In this document: positions 42,879 to 52,406 of the stretch, in pieces
Layout: each line of letters begins with the position of its first letter
How positions within the stretch are numbered: the stretch's first letter is position 1
Source: Endozoicomonas acroporae
Lineage (GTDB): Bacteria > Pseudomonadota > Gammaproteobacteria > Pseudomonadales > Endozoicomonadaceae
Length of the DNA stretch: 64,000 nucleotides
Direction: 5' to 3'
Assembly: GCF_002864045.1 (NCBI RefSeq)
Contig: NZ_PJPV01000136.1
Span: 1 to 64,000, forward strand
Made by a program: the position numbers and the translations under genes
Notes under the pieces: model-generated
The model's database searches: none
The model's input: the letters and a program-made list of their open reading frames with translations, nothing else
What the model was told of the DNA's origin: nothing

Positions 42879-44003
42879 ATGGATTTAACAGCAAACCCTT
42901 CCCTCGCCATGGAACAGTTTCTGGATGCTGAAGGCGAAGTCATCAAACGACTGCCAGCCTGGGTCAGTAATCAAGACACTCTCATTGATTACTACCGATC
43001 CATGGTGATTGCCCGGCAGGCAGATCAGAAAGCGGTGGCATTGCAGCGGACCGGTAAGATGGGCACTTACCCTTCCTGTCTTGGACAGGAGGCCATCAGT
43101 ACGGTGTGTGCTGCCCTGCTGGAAAAAGAAGATGTTCTGATTCCTTATTACCGGGATCTTCCCGGGTTGATGCGACGAGGCATCGCTCTCAGTGATGTCA
43201 TGCTCTACTGGGGTGGTGATGAGCGCGGGAGTGCCAGTCCGGCGTGGGGTCAGGATCTACCGAATTGTGTTCCCATTGCAACACAGGCTGGCCACGCGGC
43301 CGGTATCGCCACCGCCATTAAAATCCGCCATGAGGCCGGTGACCCGTTGCAAGTGGCCTTATGTGCACTGGGTGATGGCGCTACGTCGAAAGGGGATTTT
43401 GGCGAAGCCCTGAATCTGGCCGGTGCCTGGCAGCTGCCCGTGGTTTATATCATTAACAACAACCAATGGGCGATTTCGGTTCCCAGAAAAATTCAGTCCG
43501 GTGCACCGACGCTGGCCCAGAAAGGGCTGGCCGCTGGTCTGCCGTCTTACCAGGTGGATGGTAATGATGTTATTGCCCTTCATGAAGTGGTCAGCGCCGC
43601 TATTGACCGTGCACGCCAGGGTAAGGGCGCTACCGTGATAGAAGCGGTCAGCTATCGGCTTTGCGATCACACCACGGCCGATGACGCCAGCCGTTACCGT
43701 GCCAGTGAAGAGCTCAAGGAGGCCTGGCAACAAGAACCCATCAAGCGGCTCCGTAACTTCCTGCACCACCGGGGGTTGTGGGATGAGCACAAAGAACAGG
43801 CTTTAAAAGATGAGGCTGACCGTATCATTGAGCAGGCCGTGGCAACCTACCTGAACACTCCGCTGCCCGCTATTGAAGACCTGTTTGATTATCACTACGC
43901 GAATATGCCAGCCCAGCTGGAGCAGCAGAAAAACGAGGCGCTTGCCAGAGAACAGATGCGTCAGGAAAACATGAAATCAGCCGGAGGCCATCTCAATGGA
44001 TAA
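42879..44003 (+). CDS. Branched-chain 2-oxoacid dehydrogenase E1 alpha
   Basis: Thiamine-diphosphate-dependent decarboxylase subunit. 374 residues. ThDP motif: ALGDGATSKGDFGEALNLA with the terminal INNN about 28 residues later. Other family features are YYRSMVIARQADQKAVALQR and the phosphorylation-loop region YRLCDHTTADDASRY. It starts 11 bases after the amino-acid dehydrogenase stop and overlaps E1 beta by 8 bases. The context points to a branched-chain oxoacid complex (BkdA1-like), though pyruvate dehydrogenase E1 alpha is the close alternative. Confidence 0.9.
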   Translation: MDLTANPSLAMEQFLDAEGEVIKRLPAWVSNQDTLIDYYRSMVIARQADQKAVALQRTGKMGTYPSCLGQEAISTVCAALLEKEDVLIPYYRDLPGLMRRGIALSDVMLYWGGDERGSASPAWGQDLPNCVPIATQAGHAAGIATAIKIRHEAGDPLQVALCALGDGATSKGDFGEALNLAGAWQLPVVYIINNNQWAISVPRKIQSGAPTLAQKGLAAGLPSYQVDGNDVIALHEVVSAAIDRARQGKGATVIEAVSYRLCDHTTADDASRYRASEELKEAWQQEPIKRLRNFLHHRGLWDEHKEQALKDEADRIIEQAVATYLNTPLPAIEDLFDYHYANMPAQLEQQKNEALAREQMRQENMKSAGGHLNG

Positions 44004-44979
44004 CAAACTGACCATGGTTGAGGCCGTCAACCTGGCGCTTGATCATGCTATGGACAATGATCCGGATGTTGTGTTGCTTGGCGAAGATATTGGGGTCAAT
44101 GGTGGTGTCTTTCGGGCAACCCAGGGGCTGCGGGATAAATATGGCCTCAAGCGGGTGATGGATACCCCGCTGGCGGAAACCCTGATTGCCGGTATCAGTG
44201 TGGGTATGGCTGCCCAGGGGATGAAACCGGTGGCGGAAATACAGTTTATGGGGTTTATTTTTCCGGCAATGGAACAGTTAATCTGCCACGCAGCCCGCAT
44301 GAGAAACCGAACCCGGGGGCGGCTGGCGTGTCCCCTGGTGCTGCGGGCTCCTTTCGGCGGAGGTATCCATGCCCCGGAGCATCATTCGGAAAGCACGGAA
44401 GCACTGTTTGCCCATATTCCGGGGTTAAGAGTGGTTATTCCATCGTCACCGGTCAGAGCCTATGGATTGCTTCGTGCTGCCATTAATGAGCCGGATCCGG
44501 TTATCTTCCTGGAGCCAAAGCGCATCTACCGGGCAAGTAAGCAGATAATTGATGTTGCCAGTGACCCGCTGCCATTGGACACCTGTTTCACGTTAAAAGT
44601 CGGGCAGGATGTCACATTGGTCAGTTGGGGGGCATCGGTTCGTGAAACCATGGAGGCAGCCGACATTCTGGAGGGTCATGGCATTTTTGCAGAAGTGATT
44701 GATGTGGCTACCATCAAGCCTCTTGATATGGAGACTATTCTGACGTCAGTCAGAAAGACCGGACGCTGTGTCATCGTTCATGAAGCTTGTCGGAGTTTTG
44801 GTGTGGGGGCCGAGATTGCTGCCGGTCTTATGGAAAGGGCGTTTGATGATCTGAAGGCCCCCGTTGAACGGGTGACCGGTTTTGATACGACAATGCCCTA
44901 CTACAGGATGGAAGACCATTATCTGCCCCAGGCCGATGATATTGTCAGGGCATCGATCAAGAGTCTTGCCAGGCACTAG
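43996..44979 (+). CDS. Branched-chain 2-oxoacid dehydrogenase E1 beta
   Basis: 327 residues, partner of E1 alpha. Motifs: VVLLGEDIGVNGGVFRATQGL, MDTPLAETLIAGISVGMAAQ, EIQFMGFIFPAMEQLI, RAPFGGGIHAPEHHSES and the C-terminal IDVATIKPLDMETI. Its start lies within the E1 alpha 3' end (8-base overlap), so the two are translationally coupled and make the alpha2beta2 enzyme. Intact. 117 bases separate it from E2. Confidence 0.92.
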   Translation: MDNKLTMVEAVNLALDHAMDNDPDVVLLGEDIGVNGGVFRATQGLRDKYGLKRVMDTPLAETLIAGISVGMAAQGMKPVAEIQFMGFIFPAMEQLICHAARMRNRTRGRLACPLVLRAPFGGGIHAPEHHSESTEALFAHIPGLRVVIPSSPVRAYGLLRAAINEPDPVIFLEPKRIYRASKQIIDVASDPLPLDTCFTLKVGQDVTLVSWGASVRETMEAADILEGHGIFAEVIDVATIKPLDMETILTSVRKTGRCVIVHEACRSFGVGAEIAAGLMERAFDDLKAPVERVTGFDTTMPYYRMEDHYLPQADDIVRASIKSLARH

Positions 44980-45096
44980 CATTCATTGCCAATACCGGAA
45001 TCATTATTTCAATAGCCCTGAGCGGCAAATACTGCCAGAACTGTAGGACTGCAAAACCAGAAGCAGGCGGTATTTTTATAATAAAAAGGTACATTC

Positions 45097-46188
45097 ATGC
45101 GCTTTTTCAATTTACCCGATTTAGGGGAAGGTATTCCTGAAGCTGATATTGTCGAATGGCATGTAGGAGAAGGGGATAGCATCAGGGAAGATCAGCCGAT
45201 GGTCTCAGTCGAAACAGCCAAAGCCGTTGTGGAAGTACCTGCGCCCTGCACTGGAGTGATTGCCCGTCTTTGTGGTCAACCCGGTGACACTATTCTTACC
45301 GGAGCCCCGCTGGTGGAGTTTGTCACCGATGGGGAAGATAGCGGTACGGTAGTCGGCAAACTGGTCAGTGATGATGCCAGCACCAATAGCGATGATGCTT
45401 TTATTATTGGCTCACCAGCGGATGGTCAGATGCCACCGTCGTCTTCAACTCACATGGTTCAAAGTGGACTTCAATCACTGGCTGAGCAATTCCAGGTGGA
45501 TCTGGGTGCTGTCACAAATCGTAGAACCGCTGCACAACCTGTCATTGCCTATCCCCTGGACAATCCAGAGCCATTGAAAGGTGTCCGCAAGCACATGGCT
45601 CGCACCATGGCAGAGTCTCATGCTTCCGTCGTACAGGTAACGCTGTTTGATGATGTGGATATTGATCATTGGGATGATAAAGAAGACATCACTGTTCGTC
45701 TGATTCAGGCAATTGCCAAAGCCAGCGCCGTGGAGCCTGCGCTTAATGCCTGGTTTGATGGCGTTTCCATGAGCCGTCAGCTTCATGATGCTGTTGATCT
45801 TGGACTGGCGGTAGATAGTGACGAGGGACTATGCGTTCCGGTGATGCGTGATGTGGCAAAAATGAACAAAGCAGAAGTGCGTGAGAGTATCAATAAGCTC
45901 AGGGAAGGGGTAAAAGACAGAAGTCTGCCAAACTCAGAGCTTCAGGGTGCAACCATCACGTTAAGTAATTTTGGTGTCTTTGCCGGAAAATACGCGACAC
46001 CGGTTGTTGTGCCGCCAACCGTTGGTATTATCGGTGTTGGCCGTTTAAGGGAAGAAATCGTCAGCGTTGATGGCAAGCCTGAGAGCCACCGTATCTTGCC
46101 TTTGTCACTGTCGTTTGATCACCGCGCAGCAACGGGTGGTGAAGCAACACGTTTCCTCCATGCAATGATTCAACAGTTGCAGAAGTAG
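45097..46188 (+). CDS. 2-oxoacid dehydrogenase E2 acyltransferase
   Basis: 363 residues, short for E2. One lipoyl domain at 1-78 (lipoyl-lysine in VETAKAVVEVPAP), a linker, no clear full peripheral-subunit-binding domain, then the catalytic domain from about 155. The active-site segment reads SFDHRAATGGEATRF: the His is present but the usual DHRxxDG has T in place of the second Asp. It transfers acyl groups to CoA and forms the complex core. E3 (lpd) is not in the window and is probably shared with other complexes. Confidence 0.9.
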   Translation: MRFFNLPDLGEGIPEADIVEWHVGEGDSIREDQPMVSVETAKAVVEVPAPCTGVIARLCGQPGDTILTGAPLVEFVTDGEDSGTVVGKLVSDDASTNSDDAFIIGSPADGQMPPSSSTHMVQSGLQSLAEQFQVDLGAVTNRRTAAQPVIAYPLDNPEPLKGVRKHMARTMAESHASVVQVTLFDDVDIDHWDDKEDITVRLIQAIAKASAVEPALNAWFDGVSMSRQLHDAVDLGLAVDSDEGLCVPVMRDVAKMNKAEVRESINKLREGVKDRSLPNSELQGATITLSNFGVFAGKYATPVVVPPTVGIIGVGRLREEIVSVDGKPESHRILPLSLSFDHRAATGGEATRFLHAMIQQLQK

Positions 46189-46300
46189 TCAAAAATCCAC
46201 ATTATAAATTCTGGGGCAAGAAAAAATGCGCTATCAGCTTGCGGTTAAAAACGCAGGGTTGTTTTGATAGTGCCATGCTTGTCGGGCAGCTTTTCCAAGG

Positions 46301-46489
46301 CTAAGTGCGAGACCACCAGAAGTTGTGAGCGATGAAGAATAATATCTCTGCCAGCATGCTGCAAGGAAGTCCGTTGTTATAAGTTGTTATGAAAAGCGCA
46401 TCAATGTAGGCCAGATTTTTTCGACTGAATGCTCGTATCCCGCTTTTGCCGGTCATGACACCGAGTTCTCTGGTTTGTCGGACGGGCAT
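46301..46489 (-). CDS. Short ORF, possible gene or IS remnant
   Basis: 62 residues from ATG 46489 after AGGTGG (MPVRQTRELGVMTGKSG, then FSRKNLAYIDALFITTYNN). No family recognised. It may be a decayed transposase end. The surrounding 46,189-46,698 contains no other gene I can support. Confidence 0.2.
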   Translation of the reverse strand: MPVRQTRELGVMTGKSGIRAFSRKNLAYIDALFITTYNNGLPCSMLAEILFFIAHNFWWSRT

Positions 46490-46698
46490 TATATGCCACC
46501 TTTTTCTATAGCATTGTTGATCAGTATGAACTGCTTTTCTGGCATTCATAGCTGCTCAATAAAAGTTATAAAAAAATGTGGTCAAAGTTCTGACTCTGCC
46601 GATAGCATAATTGAGAAGAATAAGCTTCCAGATGAGCTATCGGTCAAACGTTCCTGGTCGTTGTTCAGGAATTCAAGCAGACAAAGGCGGGTGAAGGC

Positions 46699-48621
46699 AT
46701 GGACATCTTCAATACATATCAGCAGAGATTTCAATCAACCCAGCAGGAAGAGCTGACCATCGAAGAGTATCTGGCACTGTGCAGGCAGGATTCTTCTGCT
46801 TATGCCAATGCGGCTGAGCGCATGCTTATGGCCATTGGTGAGCCGGAGATGGTGGATACCTCAAGGGACCCAAGGCTCAGTCGTATATTTTCCAATAAAC
46901 TGATTAAGCGTTATCCGGCATTCCGTGAATTTTATGGTATGGAAGAGGCGATTGAGCAGATCGTTTCCTACTTTATGCACGCTGCCCAAGGGCTGGAAGA
47001 GAAGAAACAGATACTTTACCTTTTGGGGCCAGTGGGTGGTGGTAAGTCTTCTCTGGCAGAAAAGCTGAAGGCATTGATGGAGAAAGTCCCATTCTATGCA
47101 ATCAAAGGTTCACCGGTTTTTGAGTCCCCTCTGAATCTGTTTAATCCTGATGAAGATGCCGACATTCTGGAAAAAGAATATGGCATTCCCAATCGTTACC
47201 TGGGCGGCATCATGTCACCCTGGGCGGTTAAGCGGTTAAATGAGTTTGGCGGTGATATCACCAAGTTCAGAGTAGTGAAGCTGCATCCCAGTATTCTGAA
47301 TCAAGTGGGTATTGCCAAGACCGAACCCGGCGATGAGAACAACCAGGATATATCCAGCCTTGTGGGCAAGGTGGATATACGACAGTTGGAAGAATACTCT
47401 CAGGATGACCCGGATGCCTACAGCTTCTCTGGCGCACTCTGTCGTGCCAATCAGGGCATGATGGAGTTTGTGGAAATGTTCAAGGCGCCAATCAAGGTAC
47501 TCCACCCGCTGCTGACCGCGACCCAGGAAGGTAACTACAACAGTACCGAAGGCATGGGTGCCATTCCTTATAACGGTATTATTCTTGCCCACTCCAATGA
47601 ATCCGAGTGGCAGTCATTCCGGAATAATAAGACCAATGAAGCCTTTATTGACCGGGTGAACATCGTCAAGGTGCCTTACTGCACCCGGGTGACGGAAGAA
47701 ATTCATATTTATGAAAAGCTGCTGGCTAATAGCTCGCTCAAGGAATCCCCCTGTGCACCGGATACCTTGAAAATGCTGGCCAAGTTTACGGTCCTGTCGC
47801 GCATCAAGGAGCCGGAAAATTCCAATGTGTATTCCAAGATGCGGATCTATGATGGCGAAAACCTGAAAGATACCGACCCCAATGCCAAGCCATTACAGGA
47901 GTACAAAGATTCAGCGGGTGTTGATGAAGGTATGGAAGGCTTGTCTACCCGTTTTGCTTTCAAGATTCTTTCCAAGGTATTCAACTTTGACCCTACGGAA
48001 ATTGCCGCTAACCCCGTGCACATGCTCTACGTACTGGAACAGCAGATTGAGCAGCAGCAGTATCCGAAAGAGGTGCATGAGCGTTATCTGCGCTATGTGA
48101 AAGAGTTCCTGGCACCCAAATACATTGAGTCCCTGGGCAAAGAGATTCAGACCGCCTATCTTGAGTCTTACTCCGAGTACGGGCAGAACATTTTTGACCG
48201 ATACATCACCTATGCTGACTTCTGGATTCAGGATCAGGAGTACCGTGACCCTGAAACCGGCGATATTCTCGACCGCTCGGCCATCAATGATGAGCTGGAG
48301 AAAATCGAGAAAGCAGCCAGTATCGCCAATCCAAAAGATTTCCGTAACGAAGTCGTTAATTTCGTGCTCAGGGCCAGGGCCAATCACAATGGGCAAAACC
48401 CGAGCTGGCTCAGCTACGAAAAAATGCGCACCGTGATTGAGAAGAAAATGTTCTCCAATACAGAAGACCTGCTTCCGGTGATTTCATTCAATGCCAAAGG
48501 CAGCCAGGAAGATCAGCGCAAGCACAATGAGTTTGTTAAGCGCATGGTAGAAAGAGGGTATACCGAGAAGCAGGTCAGGTTACTGGCTGAATGGTATATC
48601 CGGGTGCGCAAGTCGCAGTAA
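46699..48621 (+). CDS. prkA: PrkA-type serine protein kinase/ATPase
   Basis: 640 residues, full length (YeaG in E. coli). N-terminal AAA-type ATPase with Walker A LLGPVGGGKSSLAEKL near residue 110, and a C-terminal kinase-like region (ending WYIRVRK). It acts in the cytoplasm in starvation and stationary-phase responses in enterobacteria. Start ATG 46699 with GAAGG upstream. First gene of the conserved prkA-yeaH-spoVR cluster. Intact. Confidence 0.93.
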   Translation: MDIFNTYQQRFQSTQQEELTIEEYLALCRQDSSAYANAAERMLMAIGEPEMVDTSRDPRLSRIFSNKLIKRYPAFREFYGMEEAIEQIVSYFMHAAQGLEEKKQILYLLGPVGGGKSSLAEKLKALMEKVPFYAIKGSPVFESPLNLFNPDEDADILEKEYGIPNRYLGGIMSPWAVKRLNEFGGDITKFRVVKLHPSILNQVGIAKTEPGDENNQDISSLVGKVDIRQLEEYSQDDPDAYSFSGALCRANQGMMEFVEMFKAPIKVLHPLLTATQEGNYNSTEGMGAIPYNGIILAHSNESEWQSFRNNKTNEAFIDRVNIVKVPYCTRVTEEIHIYEKLLANSSLKESPCAPDTLKMLAKFTVLSRIKEPENSNVYSKMRIYDGENLKDTDPNAKPLQEYKDSAGVDEGMEGLSTRFAFKILSKVFNFDPTEIAANPVHMLYVLEQQIEQQQYPKEVHERYLRYVKEFLAPKYIESLGKEIQTAYLESYSEYGQNIFDRYITYADFWIQDQEYRDPETGDILDRSAINDELEKIEKAASIANPKDFRNEVVNFVLRARANHNGQNPSWLSYEKMRTVIEKKMFSNTEDLLPVISFNAKGSQEDQRKHNEFVKRMVERGYTEKQVRLLAEWYIRVRKSQ

Positions 48622-48697
48622 CTGCCGTCCGGGTAGAGAGGCAGGGCGAATGGATTCTCGCCCTGTTTGTCATAAAGGACACACAAGGAGCGTGTTC

Positions 48698-49975
48698 ATG
48701 AGTATTATTATCGATCGACGGTTGAATGGAAAAAACAAAAGTACCGTCAATCGCCAGCGGTTTCTTGAGAGATATAAGAAGCACATCAAGAAAGCAGTGT
48801 CTGATGCTGTGAATAAACGCTCCATTACTGATGTGGTTTCTGGCAGCGAAGTCACCATTCCCCGAAAAGATCTTTCTGAGCCGGTATTCCGCCACGGTCA
48901 GGGTGGGCGTTATAAGCAGGTTCATCCGGGCAACAAGGAGTTTGTCAGTGGTGATCGTATCAAGCGGCCATCGGGCGGCAGTGGGTCCGGAAGCGGTAAG
49001 GGCAAGGCTGGCAACAGCGGCGAAGGAATGGATGAATTCAGCTTCCAGATAAATCATGATGAGTTCCTGGAGCATATGTTTGATAACCTTGAGCTGCCAA
49101 ACCTGGTTCGGAAGCAGCTGGAGGATATGACAGAATTCAAGATTCGACAGGCCGGGTATACGACAGCAGGCTCTCCAGACCGCCTGAATGTGGTGCGCTC
49201 CCTGCGTTCAGCCCATGCCCGGCGTATTGCCTTATCCGGTGGTGATCGTCGGGAGATACGGGCACTGAAAAAAGAGCTCCGGGAAATGGAAGTCAGCCCG
49301 GATGAAACGGACCAGCAACGAGTTGTTGAATTAAGAGAACGGATAAAAGAGCTCAATGCCAAGCTGAAAAGACTACCATTTATTGATGACTTTGACCTGA
49401 AATACAACAACATGGTCAAAGTGCCTTCGCCCAGTAATAAGGCCGTGATGTTTTGTGTGATGGATGTGTCCGGATCCATGACTCAGGACATCAAAGACAT
49501 GGCCAAGCGCTTCTTTATTCTGCTCTATCTGTTTTTGCAGCGTAATTATAAAGAGATTGAAGTAGTCTTTATCCGTCATCACACAGCCGCTAAAGAAGTG
49601 GATGAGGATGACTTTTTCTATTCCAGGGAAACCGGGGGAACCATTGTTTCCAGTGCCCTGGAAATGACCCGTGATGTGATCAATAAGCGTTACAGCCCGG
49701 TGGACTGGAATATCTATGTTGCCCAGGCATCGGACGGTGATAACTGGGAAGGGGATTCCAGTGTCTGCACCAAGATTCTCACCGAGCAGATTATGCAGAA
49801 GGTTCAGTATTACTGTTATGTGGAAATCACCGACCGTGCCCACCAGAATTTATGGCGTGAGTACCAGAGTGTAGCGGAGAAGTTTAAAGATCACTTTGCC
49901 ATGCAGCAGATTAAATCGCCCAGTGATATTTACCCGGTTTTCCGTAAACTGTTTGAAAAAAAGGAAAATGCATGA
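48698..49975 (+). CDS. yeaH: YeaH/YhbH family (DUF444) protein
   Basis: 425 residues from ATG 48698; upstream in-frame codons to 48650 lie before the AAGGAG site. Starts SIIIDRRLNGKNKSTVNRQRF, followed by a glycine/serine-rich linker (GGSGSGSGKGKAG). The C-terminal half is a von Willebrand A-like fold: CVMDVSGSMTQDIKDMAKRFF supplies the DxSGS MIDAS residues and HTAAKEVDEDDFF lies further on. It is always found beside prkA and is thought to act with it. Overlaps the next start by four bases. Confidence 0.93.
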   Translation: MSIIIDRRLNGKNKSTVNRQRFLERYKKHIKKAVSDAVNKRSITDVVSGSEVTIPRKDLSEPVFRHGQGGRYKQVHPGNKEFVSGDRIKRPSGGSGSGSGKGKAGNSGEGMDEFSFQINHDEFLEHMFDNLELPNLVRKQLEDMTEFKIRQAGYTTAGSPDRLNVVRSLRSAHARRIALSGGDRREIRALKKELREMEVSPDETDQQRVVELRERIKELNAKLKRLPFIDDFDLKYNNMVKVPSPSNKAVMFCVMDVSGSMTQDIKDMAKRFFILLYLFLQRNYKEIEVVFIRHHTAAKEVDEDDFFYSRETGGTIVSSALEMTRDVINKRYSPVDWNIYVAQASDGDNWEGDSSVCTKILTEQIMQKVQYYCYVEITDRAHQNLWREYQSVAEKFKDHFAMQQIKSPSDIYPVFRKLFEKKENA

Positions 49976-51474
49976 GCAGCCAGTTGATTTCCAGTGAGCC
50001 GGAGTGGACGTTTGAGCTGATTCAGGAATACGACAGGGAACTGGCCCGTCTTGCTGATCGCTTCCGCCTTGAAACCTACCCGAATCAAATTGAGATTATC
50101 AGCTCTGAACAGATGATGGATGCCTATGCCTCAACGGGTATGCCATTAATGTATAACCACTGGAGTTTTGGTAAACACTTTCTTCATACCCAGCAAAACT
50201 ACCAACGGGGCAGAATGGGGCTGGCCTATGAAATTGTGATCAACTCAAATCCCTGCATTGCCTATTTAATGGAAGAAAATACGATGACCATGCAGGCGTT
50301 GGTATTAGCCCATGCCAGCTATGGTCATAACTCATTCTTTAAAGGGAACTATCTGTTTCAAACTTGGACCGATGCCGAGTCCATTATCGACTACCTGTTA
50401 TTTGCTAAACATTATATTGCACAATGTGAAGAGAAGTATGGCATTGAGGCGGTCGAGGAAATACTCGACGCCTGTCATGCATTAATGAATCAGGGGGTTA
50501 ATCGATATAAACGGCCCCGGCCCTTATCCGCTGAGCAGGAACAAGCCCGGCAGGAAGAGAGGGCGGAGTATATCCAGAGAACTCTGAACGACATCTGGAC
50601 CACCATTCCAAAGGTTGAGAAAGATGAGCAGGAACAGGAAGAGCGCTTTCCTAAAGATCCGGAAGAAAACCTGCTCTATTTCCTGGAAAAGAATGCACCG
50701 TTATTGGAAACCTGGCAGCGGGAGCTGTTGCGAATAGCCAGAAAAATTGCCCAATACTACTACCCTCAGAAACAGACTCAGGTGATGAATGAAGGGTGGG
50801 CCTGTTTCTGGCATTACCATCTTCTTCATGAACTATACAACGAGGGCAAGGTGTCCGATGGTTTTATGCTGGAATTTCTTCACTCCCATTCCAGTGTCAT
50901 CTATCAGCCGCCTTTTGATAGCCCGCAATACAGTGGCATCAATCCATACACCCTCGGCTTCAATATGTTTATGGATATTCGTCGTATTTGTGAAAACCCC
51001 ACCGATGAAGACCGGGAGTGGTTTCCTGATATTGCCGGCAGCGACTGGCTGGATACCGTTCACTTTGCCATGAGAAACTTTAAGGATGAAAGCTTTATCC
51101 TGCAGTTTCTGTCACCCAAAGTGATGCGAGATTTAAGACTGTTTTCGATTCTGGATGATGAGTCCCGAACTTATCTTGAGGTGGACAGCATTCACGATGA
51201 AACAGGCTATAAAGCCATCCGTGAGTCACTGGCCGCTCAGTATAACCTCGGCAATCGGGAACCAAACATTCAGGTTTATAATGTCAATATCCGGGGTGAC
51301 CGCATGCTGACGCTCCGTCATTACCAGCATGAAGGTCGGCCATTGGGAAAAGAGACCGACGAGCTGTTGAAACATATACACCGGATCTGGCAGTTTGATG
51401 TAGAGATCGAGTCGTTTGAAAATGGCGCAGTCACTCAAAGCTGGCAGTGCAGTGAGAATAAGAAACGCAAATAA
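49972..51474 (+). CDS. SpoVR-family protein
   Basis: 500 residues, YcgB/SpoVR family. Conserved parts: MYNHWSFGKHFLHTQQNYQRG, HASYGHNSFFKGN, NEGWACFWHYHLLHELYNEG and NPYTLGFNMFMDI. Clustered His and Glu residues in the latter suggest metal binding. Biochemistry unsettled: needed for spore cortex in Bacillus, but here it belongs to the prkA-yeaH stress operon (4-base overlap with yeaH, ATGA). Intact. Confidence 0.93.
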   Translation: MSSQLISSEPEWTFELIQEYDRELARLADRFRLETYPNQIEIISSEQMMDAYASTGMPLMYNHWSFGKHFLHTQQNYQRGRMGLAYEIVINSNPCIAYLMEENTMTMQALVLAHASYGHNSFFKGNYLFQTWTDAESIIDYLLFAKHYIAQCEEKYGIEAVEEILDACHALMNQGVNRYKRPRPLSAEQEQARQEERAEYIQRTLNDIWTTIPKVEKDEQEQEERFPKDPEENLLYFLEKNAPLLETWQRELLRIARKIAQYYYPQKQTQVMNEGWACFWHYHLLHELYNEGKVSDGFMLEFLHSHSSVIYQPPFDSPQYSGINPYTLGFNMFMDIRRICENPTDEDREWFPDIAGSDWLDTVHFAMRNFKDESFILQFLSPKVMRDLRLFSILDDESRTYLEVDSIHDETGYKAIRESLAAQYNLGNREPNIQVYNVNIRGDRMLTLRHYQHEGRPLGKETDELLKHIHRIWQFDVEIESFENGAVTQSWQCSENKKRK

Positions 51475-51534
51475 ACGTCGATTGATAGCTGATACGCTTA
51501 CGGTAAATATTAAGCAACTATCCATTAATTTTTG

Positions 51535-51606
51535 AACCAAAAAGGACACAAAGAGCACGAAGAAGAGCTTTTCTTTTCCTTGGTGCTCTTTGTGTCCTTT
51601 GTGGTT
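51535..51606. repeat. 72-bp hairpin repeat (AACCA..AAGGACACAAAGAGCAC)
   Basis: AACC-A-AAAGGACACAAAG then AGCAC at the left pairs with GTGCT then CTTTGTGTCCTTTGTGGTT at the right, about 24 bases per arm with few mismatches. 58 bases after the spoVR stop. It may terminate the operon or be a dispersed repeat. 51,607-51,843 is AT-rich upstream DNA of the next gene. Confidence 0.7.
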
Positions 51607-51843
51607 CCCATTCAACATGATCCATATCGGAGTTATACAACTTATTCCTTTTGATCAAAAAAACAACCTGCCTGATTTCGGATTAATAACCTGACAGTTT
51701 TTACTATCAGTGATTCACATTATTTTTAAAATTTATATAATGGTACTTCCATCTAAAAAAATCTTGCTGTATAAAGTTCATCGAATTGAACATCTTTATT
51801 CCTAAGTAGGAAGTTCTATCAAGACCAAGGAGTCGTAGAGTAA

Positions 51844-52284
51844 ATGAATATTTTTGAAGAAGTTCTGCATCGCCTCAGCAGCAAAACCCGTATTCGCTCA
51901 CTGTTTAAAGATGTACATGCGGAAGATCTGGAACGTATCATTTCCCGTCTGAACGATGTGCTGACTGAGAAGCAGGAAGCGCGTGCCAAAGACGAAGAAA
52001 AGCGTAAGAAGAAGCAGGAAAGCATTGAAGCCATCAAGCAGATTATGGCTGACCGTGGTGTTTCCATGAATGATCTGGGCCTGGGTAATCTGGAACCGGA
52101 AGAGACAGTACAGAAGCGTCGCAGAAATATTCAAAAGTACACTTTTGAATACGAGAACGAAGCGGGTGAGCGCATTAAGTGGGAAGGTGCCACTACTGGC
52201 CGTCTGCCACGTGATTTCCAGGCGTACCTGGAGCGTACTGGCAAAAAGCGTCTGGACTGTGCTCTGGAACAGATCGAAGAGTAA
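51844..52284 (+). CDS. H-NS-family nucleoid protein
   Basis: 146 residues. An N-terminal oligomerisation helix region and a charged coiled coil (EKQEARAKDEEKRKKKQESI) are followed by the C-terminal DNA-binding part KYTFEYENEAGERIKWEG, TTGRLPRDFQAYLERTGKKRLD, matching the H-NS plan (hook plus TGR-like loop). Such proteins silence AT-rich acquired genes, which may matter for the AT-rich F-box genes elsewhere in this window. Intact, own terminator. Confidence 0.85.
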   Translation: MNIFEEVLHRLSSKTRIRSLFKDVHAEDLERIISRLNDVLTEKQEARAKDEEKRKKKQESIEAIKQIMADRGVSMNDLGLGNLEPEETVQKRRRNIQKYTFEYENEAGERIKWEGATTGRLPRDFQAYLERTGKKRLDCALEQIEE

Positions 52285-52302
52285 GTTTTATTTGCTCCGA
52301 AT

Positions 52303-52331
52303 AAAAAAAGGGTCTTGCAGACCCTTTTTTT
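52303..52331 (+). terminator. Terminator after H-NS-family gene
   Basis: AAAAAAAGGGTCT TGC AGACCCTTTTTTT, strong stem with A and T flanks, so it could work in both directions. Confidence 0.9.
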
Positions 52332-52406
52332 ATTTTCATGAGTTTGTTTTGGCTAATACGGCGTTAATATCACCATTTACCGGAAAGATCGTGTTCAACC
52401 GGCATG

